A model generated the notes under the pieces. It saw only the letters and a program-made list of their open reading frames with translations, made no database searches and was not told where the DNA came from. From positions 19,329,964-19,393,963 of the forward strand of contig NC_089320.1 in NCBI RefSeq assembly GCF_036669915.1: 64,000 nt of DNA, given 5' to 3'. The translations under genes and the position numbers were made by a program. Positions within the stretch are counted from its first letter, which is position 1, and the number at the start of each line of letters is the position of its first letter. The stretch comes from Pocillopora verrucosa (lineage: Eukaryota > Cnidaria > Anthozoa > Scleractinia > Pocilloporidae). Positions 58,047-64,000 of the stretch are shown in pieces.

Positions 58047-61000
58047 TATGGCCCCAAATGAAACAATTCTAGAACCTTAATTACATATTCATAACCTTCT
58101 CTTGGGAACTCTAAAAAAATTTGCCTGACAATAGACTATTGTAAGCCTAACTGTAAACAACAATTCATTTCATTTTTTTTATTCAAAGACTTTGAAACAA
58201 TAACGTAAATGTTTTCCTTAAGTTCAATTCTCTAGCAACAGTTCTGAGAAACAATGACAGTTTTACGGTGGGGTACTTCTAGCAAGCAAAATTCTTCACG
58301 CCAATAAAATTTTATTTTTCTGCCAGCCTCATGTGAACCTAGCACATGCCTTGGGGCCTGTTAACCTAGTCTCTGTTGCCCACTAAGCAGAACGTCTGAC
58401 TGTGTAATCGAAATTTAAGTGAGTGTGGTTTTCTTTGGCGTCTAATAATGATTCTTTATATTCTACCAGTACCACAGCGAGGTGATTTTGAAATGACCAA
58501 TCGTAAGCCGGTCAAATTTGACTAAAATTTAGTAATTATAAACGTCTCTGTTTCTAGTTTCTATTTCGTTATTCCTTCTTGTCCTTTATTTATTCCTTAA
58601 CGTGTTGCTTGGGTAACTTTAAGGAAAAGTTTAATAGAACTTTAGTTTGGTTCGGTCGACAACAGACCAATTTTGATTGCATTGAACTTAATCAAGAGTT
58701 TAGAAACGTTCTTCGCTGCGTCACCATGAATAACTTGAAATATTGCCTGTTATAATTTGAGTACTCACATCGCATTATCCACAAACTTACTGGGTTCCGA
58801 ATCCGTGACCTGTACCAGAAGCTCTAGGGTGAAATAGCTCAGAGTTCGTTCGCATCCTTGTTGCACAAATAAGCAGCTTGCGCTATCTTCCAGCTCTATC
58901 CATCGTTTGTCTTGTTTTAATTGTCTCTAAATCAGTTGAGGAATAGCAGAGCACGAGCTTGCCAACACGCGAGAACATAGCGAGGAGCGCTCGACGCCAC
59001 GCGAGAACAAGCGTAGTATGCGAAACCGACGGCGGAGGTGAGTAAACATTCGTGATCAGCATAAATTATATGTAAAACCGAACACAATCCTGATTTAGCT
59101 CGCAGACCATCATTTTATTTTATTTTATTTCAAATTCACCATCATGTCATTCTGTCTGATACGCTGAATACTTTCGGTGGTTCCAAACGTATGCACTCCT
59201 GTTTTATAAGAACGTTCAAGCTGAGATCAACCAACAGGAGAGTCAGTTATTTTGCACATTTTTTGGGAAAAGTATAAATAAAAGTAAAAGAATGCAAAAC
59301 TGTGGTCTTACAGGATCATTAGTTCAAATACATAGGGGACATTCTTAAACCCTAACCGTGATGTGGTTTTCGTATTGCATGATACACTGAAAAACAACTC
59401 AGTTTGCGGTCGATCTTAGTCTAGTCAATGAAATATAATACCACAGAAATTTAAGAAAAAGTTAAGAACGTTGTCAGGCTCAAATCATACAAAAAATAAG
59501 AACGTTCAGCCTCAGCTCCAAAATGAAATGTTTCTTAAGAAAAAGAAAAGAAAAAAGAGATAATGATTTCTCACACGACGGTCTCGAGTGTCCTGCACCG
59601 ATCAAGTAGAAGTGGTGAACTTCTGGCCAACACCGAGTCGCAAGCTCACGGTAGTTTCCGTTTTAATTTTTCAGTTCGAAAATAAGAAACAAGAACAACA
59701 ACTTTATTTTTCCACGATGTTCAATTATCAGGAAGAAAACCATTCATCATTAATGAACCAATGCTTAAATGAATCTTAAGAAATTCCAGTAAGTTACAAC
59801 CAGTACTAATTAAAAATTCTGAGGATCGTTAATGACTTTATAGGGAAACGTGCCCGCTCTCAATGAATGTTTTAGATTATACTGGACTACATGGATTCAA
59901 AAGGTAAGAGAAAATGTTCATGCATTGCCGCAGCTCAACGGGTAGACTATTCCAACGGGCTTATCATCTAGGCAAAGTTGATTGAGGGTGATGGAGTTAC
60001 GGATCTGCCTCGGTACCTGTTGCAATCATTCTTTATTAAAAAGACTCTCATACTCGTGTTACTCTCACTTCTTTGGACCTAGCCTTTCAATCTTATAACG
60101 TGTGAATTTTAATTGCGTATTAAATAAATCATTCACCTCTTCATCGTGCTATAATTACTTTTGTACATCAAAATAAAAATTCTCCCGAGATCAGTTTAGG
60201 GCTTGAATTAATCATACAATAAACCTTTATACCTGAAGCGAAGAGTAAAGCGCGCCAATTTGGATTCATTGAAATGGGTGGAGAGGATTAGGGTTAAAAT
60301 GCGCCACTTATTTTGAACCCGGCGGGATGTACCTCCCATACTGCGGCCTCATTCCAAGAAGAAAATGGTTAATTGATATCTGTTTTTCAATTTTTACTTA
60401 GGTTACAAAAAATAAGATTCATGTCCGTCTCACGCAACATGCTGTAACACAGGGGGTAATGACCTGGATAAAATTGTAAAATGTTCACTCATTGTCGGAC
60501 TTATTCCTACTTTTAGTTTGGAAGGATACAGAACCCGGCTCCAGCTTTCCGAACGGCCCCCTTAGGTCATTAAATATTCTGTCTATAATTAAACGGTAAA
60601 TGAAAAACTTAAAGAGGGCACACAGTATATTGACCTTAGTACGTGAGCGTACTGATTCGCACGAGACTGACTGTGCCTTATATATAAAATGTGTTCTCTC
60701 CTGTGCCAAGAAGTTATTCATGGTGATTCGACCTAAAGAATTCTTTACAAATTTCTTCAATCGACCTCGATCTCCGTGAGACCTCGATTGAAACAGAATC
60801 CATGTTCCATGGCAGGCAGATACTACCATAGAGGGATGTCACACGCCTAATTAAATGAAAAGGGTTTTACACGAAAACACACGTTGCTTTGGTTTTGCAT
60901 TTTCTCGCAAAATATGTGATCCATGATCGTAAACAATGTTCTTTAAAAGAAAACGGAGCGATTAGGATGTGACTGGAGGTACATTTTGTAACGTCCGATC

Positions 61001-61813
61001 AAAGAAAAATTCTCATCATTATACGCTTTGTTTCTTTGATTTACCCATTGCTGTTTAACGATTAAAACTTGCGATGGAATATAACCTATTTACTGACGTG
61101 CTTAATCTCCTATCATTTAGCATTTTAATTACGTTTTTGCATGCGTAGTATTTCTTCTTCATTCAAGTGTCAATTTCTCGCATGTCAGGTTTGTTTGCGT
61201 TTGTTTTCAAAGAGAACTAGTTGTCTAGGACCCAGAAAACAACAAAACTGTCTTGATAGCTCAACAGAGCTATTGAGAATTTTAAAAATAATTATCTAAA
61301 CTTGTTTCTTTTTTCGTAATACATGCACATTTTAACGTATCCGATCACATTGCATGCCACAAGCAGGCAACAAGCCAGGAATTCGAAGAAGCCACCGAAG
61401 TCTTGCAATACTCCGCAAAAAACATGTATATTACTATCGTCTGTTTGATCAATCTTAAAGATAGGGTGTTTTCCTGCTTCCAGAAAAGTGTTCGGCCACG
61501 ATCAAGTATTTGTGGTTTTGTAAGATGAACGTAAAAGGAAACATGACACACTGCTTTCAACACGTTTCAACTATGTCCACGCTTGAATGATCCCTTTAAA
61601 GCCCTAAGGGCTTTGATTTCACTGCAGAAACAACAAATAGATTAAAATATTTTTATCGGTGGTGTCATTGAATGTTCGATTAATTTTTATACAAAATATT
61701 TCTTCTTTGAAATAGAGTCTTAAATTTATATAATCGTTTATCCACATTCGATCCCTGTGTCTCGACAGGTTCTGTGATCCAAGGCTAACTCCCCTTACGC
61801 CAGCGGTAGTACC

Positions 61814-62023
61814 TTATCGCTCCGGGTCCTCATCGTCTGAAGAATTAGTCATTAAATTAAGCGATCCTTTTAACTCTGGCAAATCATGCTGCAACTCTAG
61901 TCCAAACGCAGAGATGAGTGTTTTTAGCGTCTCTTCGTCAACACTGTCTAGTATACTCCACTGGTCACATGGATCCGCTGAGGCCTTGACGGGGTGTGTG
62001 TGGCATTTATTGTGATCACACAT
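61814..62023 (-). CDS. Unassigned small ORF, acidic C-terminus
   Basis: From ATG at 62023-62021 it encodes 69 residues starting MCDHNKCHTHP. There is a helical middle (SVDEETLKTLISAFGLEL) and an acidic end (SSDDEDPER). It reads like real protein, but no homologue was recognised. An AG just upstream (GTGACAG) would also allow it to be a terminal exon of a gene beginning beyond the window edge. Confidence 0.35.
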   Translation of the reverse strand: MCDHNKCHTHPVKASADPCDQWSILDSVDEETLKTLISAFGLELQHDLPELKGSLNLMTNSSDDEDPER

Positions 62024-63434
62024 AATGTCTGTCACTGTTTACAACCGTTGCTTCTTTGAACAGAGCAGAACGTTTTTGCAATCAGACCAGCTGGTGATAT
62101 CTTCTATACAAAACGCAGACGTTCTGTCGTGATGTGAAACTCACGTAGCTAGATTCGTCCTTCAGTAACAATTAGACCGAGGTGCTTGGATCTCTTACGA
62201 TTATGTGACACGAGATGGCACTTCAAACACCTAGCTATAAACAAGTTGACTCACTGTTTGTGTTGGCCTCGCTGATAAAATGCGTCTTGAAAGCACGGCC
62301 GATAGAGTTAGTCCTTACGTGATTAACAAGTCTTGAGAACTTTGTGGAGTGTGAGATTGTAGATTCTGTTTTACCGTACCACTCCTATTGCTCACGAGAG
62401 TAACACGTCTACACTGCGACTTGGCTATTTTGGGAATGAGTTTTTGTGTACATATGTAATTTTTAATAACAGACGAAATCATCACCTCTGGGAGCGCGCA
62501 TAGTTTGAATGAATTTGTTGACTCAGTGAGTAGTACCCTGGAGAAACGTCGAGGTAGCGGGGAGGGGGGGGAGGAAGGAGAAAATGGCACAAGTAATGCA
62601 AGACTCGTAGAAGAAAAAGCCCCCACCAACTTGAGGACAGTGTTTATGAATAACAAAATATAATTCAACTTTGGTATCATATGTAATGTTTTGGCCCTTT
62701 CCATTTGCAATCCTGCTTTTCTTGAGTTGTAACGACATTTCTCTCTCTCCTCCCTAATCTATTCTTTAACGCACTGAAGCGTGACACTGTATATCCACCC
62801 CTAGTGAAACCTTAAAACCATGGCATTTTGTTCCCAACCGCCATAGAATTATTTTCCTTGTGTGCACGTATTTTTTTTTCTGTGACTGTTGTAGGGTATG
62901 AAAAGAGAAATGATATGAGGTCTGATATTGCAGGATGTTATACCTGTGCCAGGTAACTTACGTCAGGCAAAACCGTGAATGGCTTATGTCATGTGAAGTG
63001 AAACACGTACTTGTGCTCGCATGTTAAGCAAAAAAAATTATCGTGTTTTGATGAATATATATGTTCGACACGAACTGTGCAAAATCCAGAACGTGAATGG
63101 TGTTCAAATAAGTTGCCACGGTGGAGGGTCAATGCCAAACCGCAATGGGATATTATCAATTTAGTTTAAAAGCTTCATCATTTCTTTATTGGTTGTTTTG
63201 ATGACATTGAATATTGGTCTCTGCCGAACTCGTGCCCAGAATGAGTGGAAGATTTGTACCTATGACAACTGAGAGAGCCACTATGGACAGAGACATGCTT
63301 GGGTTTGTGTTGTTTTGATAAAAGATTATCACAATAATAACAGAGAGGTGACAAAACAAAACAGATTATTGGTTGAATCAAGCCATTGAAGTTTGGAATT
63401 ATCTTAATTCCCTGGAGCATTGAGCACTTAAAAG

Positions 63435-63701
63435 TTGAACAATTGTAAAACTTTGGAATGTGGAACGATTGGCGCCGTGATTTCTGCCGTAACAAGCTGT
63501 GTCACGCAGTCTTCAAAGGAAGCGTGCGTGGGCTGGTTGAGCCGGTCAATATTGTTCGCAAGCTTCCCCAGGAGGTCGTCAACAAGGCCTCACGTTTTCA
63601 TCGTTACGCATTCCCTAACATGTCACGTATGCCCAAACTTCAAATGTCACATATTTCGAGTTGGGGTGACCAAGGACCAAAAAACAGGCAAGGTTGAGTA
63701 A
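63435..63701 (+). other. GC-richer stretch open in two forward frames
   Basis: Two overlapping frames stay open for 79-88 codons. One contains FHRYAFPNMSRMPKLQMSHI and ends near a possible donor (CAAG|GTTGAG). It is more GC-rich than its surroundings. It could be an exon, a pseudogene or chance. Confidence 0.25.
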
Positions 63702-64000
63702 GAGACCTGACCAGTTTCTTTCATGTTTCTATCCAGAATACTAAAACTACTCCTTAAATTAATTCGATGATGAATTTTAAAAACGAATATCGAATCAAGA
63801 TTCACAGTTTGCAGCGTAGAAACATACACACTTACTAAACAGATGAGCCGTTAAAAGGAACATCATGAGCTAGTCACATGCAGTCATAGGAACGACAATA
63901 ATCTGCTTTTTGATGAAAGAGAAACAAATTCCTCGATAAAAATAAATATGATCTCCCTCCAAAATTCACTTTTGATCTCAGGAGGGGAAGCACACGATGA

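Larger units (their letters stand above)
58047..64000. other. Intergenic region, no conserved gene recognised
   Basis: It begins with the GPCR promoter and upstream region. It contains AT-rich unique sequence, a GC-rich patch with GCGAGAAC repeats near 58970-59020, a degenerate tRNA-like stretch near 59925-60025, and short ORFs of unknown status at 61814-62023 and 63435-63701. No exon of a recognisable gene was found on either strand. Confidence 0.55.

Noticed and set aside
60485..60829. 114-codon minus-strand ORF
   Set aside because: No domain or conserved pattern was seen, and the composition matches the surrounding intergenic DNA.

Overview
The window is animal nuclear DNA: conserved multi-exon genes with mostly GT-AG introns of a few hundred bases, AT-rich spacers, and many short palindromic or tRNA-related repeats. 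The gene set (ZMYND11, RTN4IP1, GART, ARL13B, MPHOSPH8, an intronless class C GPCR) and the repeat style suggest an anthozoan cnidarian, most likely a stony coral. The species assignment is inference.

Layout. (1) 795-6225 (+): 3' ten exons of a ZMYND11-like chromatin reader; its 5' end lies outside the window. (2) 10072-14356 (+): complete eight-exon RTN4IP1-like mitochondrial oxidoreductase with one GC-AG intron. (3) 25499-14958 (-): complete twelve-exon trifunctional purine-synthesis gene GART, convergent with RTN4IP1. (4) 25850-26460: a ~60-bp satellite split by a palindromic element. (5) 28203-33232 (+): complete thirteen-exon ARL13B ciliary GTPase. (6) 33960-34402: two TA microsatellites around an inverted pair of hammerhead-ribozyme-like motifs, as in Penelope-like retroelements. 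(7) 34845-37404 (+): a DsbA/FrnE-like thioredoxin-fold gene in which the first cysteine of the CPWC active site is an in-frame TGA. A SECIS-like stem-loop lies in the 3' flank at about 37709-37792. This is the strongest unusual system in the window, a candidate selenoprotein. (8) 53424-39034 (-): complete twelve-exon MPHOSPH8 (MPP8) homologue with chromodomain, AT-hooks and ankyrin repeats, a candidate HUSH-complex component. (9) 58046-55044 (-): intronless 1000-residue metabotropic-glutamate-receptor-like GPCR. (10) 58.1-64 kb: mostly intergenic, with a few short unassigned ORFs.

The genes do not form one pathway. They are unrelated housekeeping, ciliary, chromatin and signalling genes. Two neighbouring pairs are convergent (RTN4IP1/GART and selenoprotein/MPP8). 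Two are chromatin readers: ZMYND11, which in mammals reads H3.3K36me3, and MPP8, which reads H3K9me3. Introns carry several dispersed repeat families, including TTAA-ended piggyBac-like MITEs, a tRNA-derived SINE and several fold-back elements.

Exon boundaries were placed by hand from splice consensus, reading-frame phase and family conservation recalled from memory. No database search was run.
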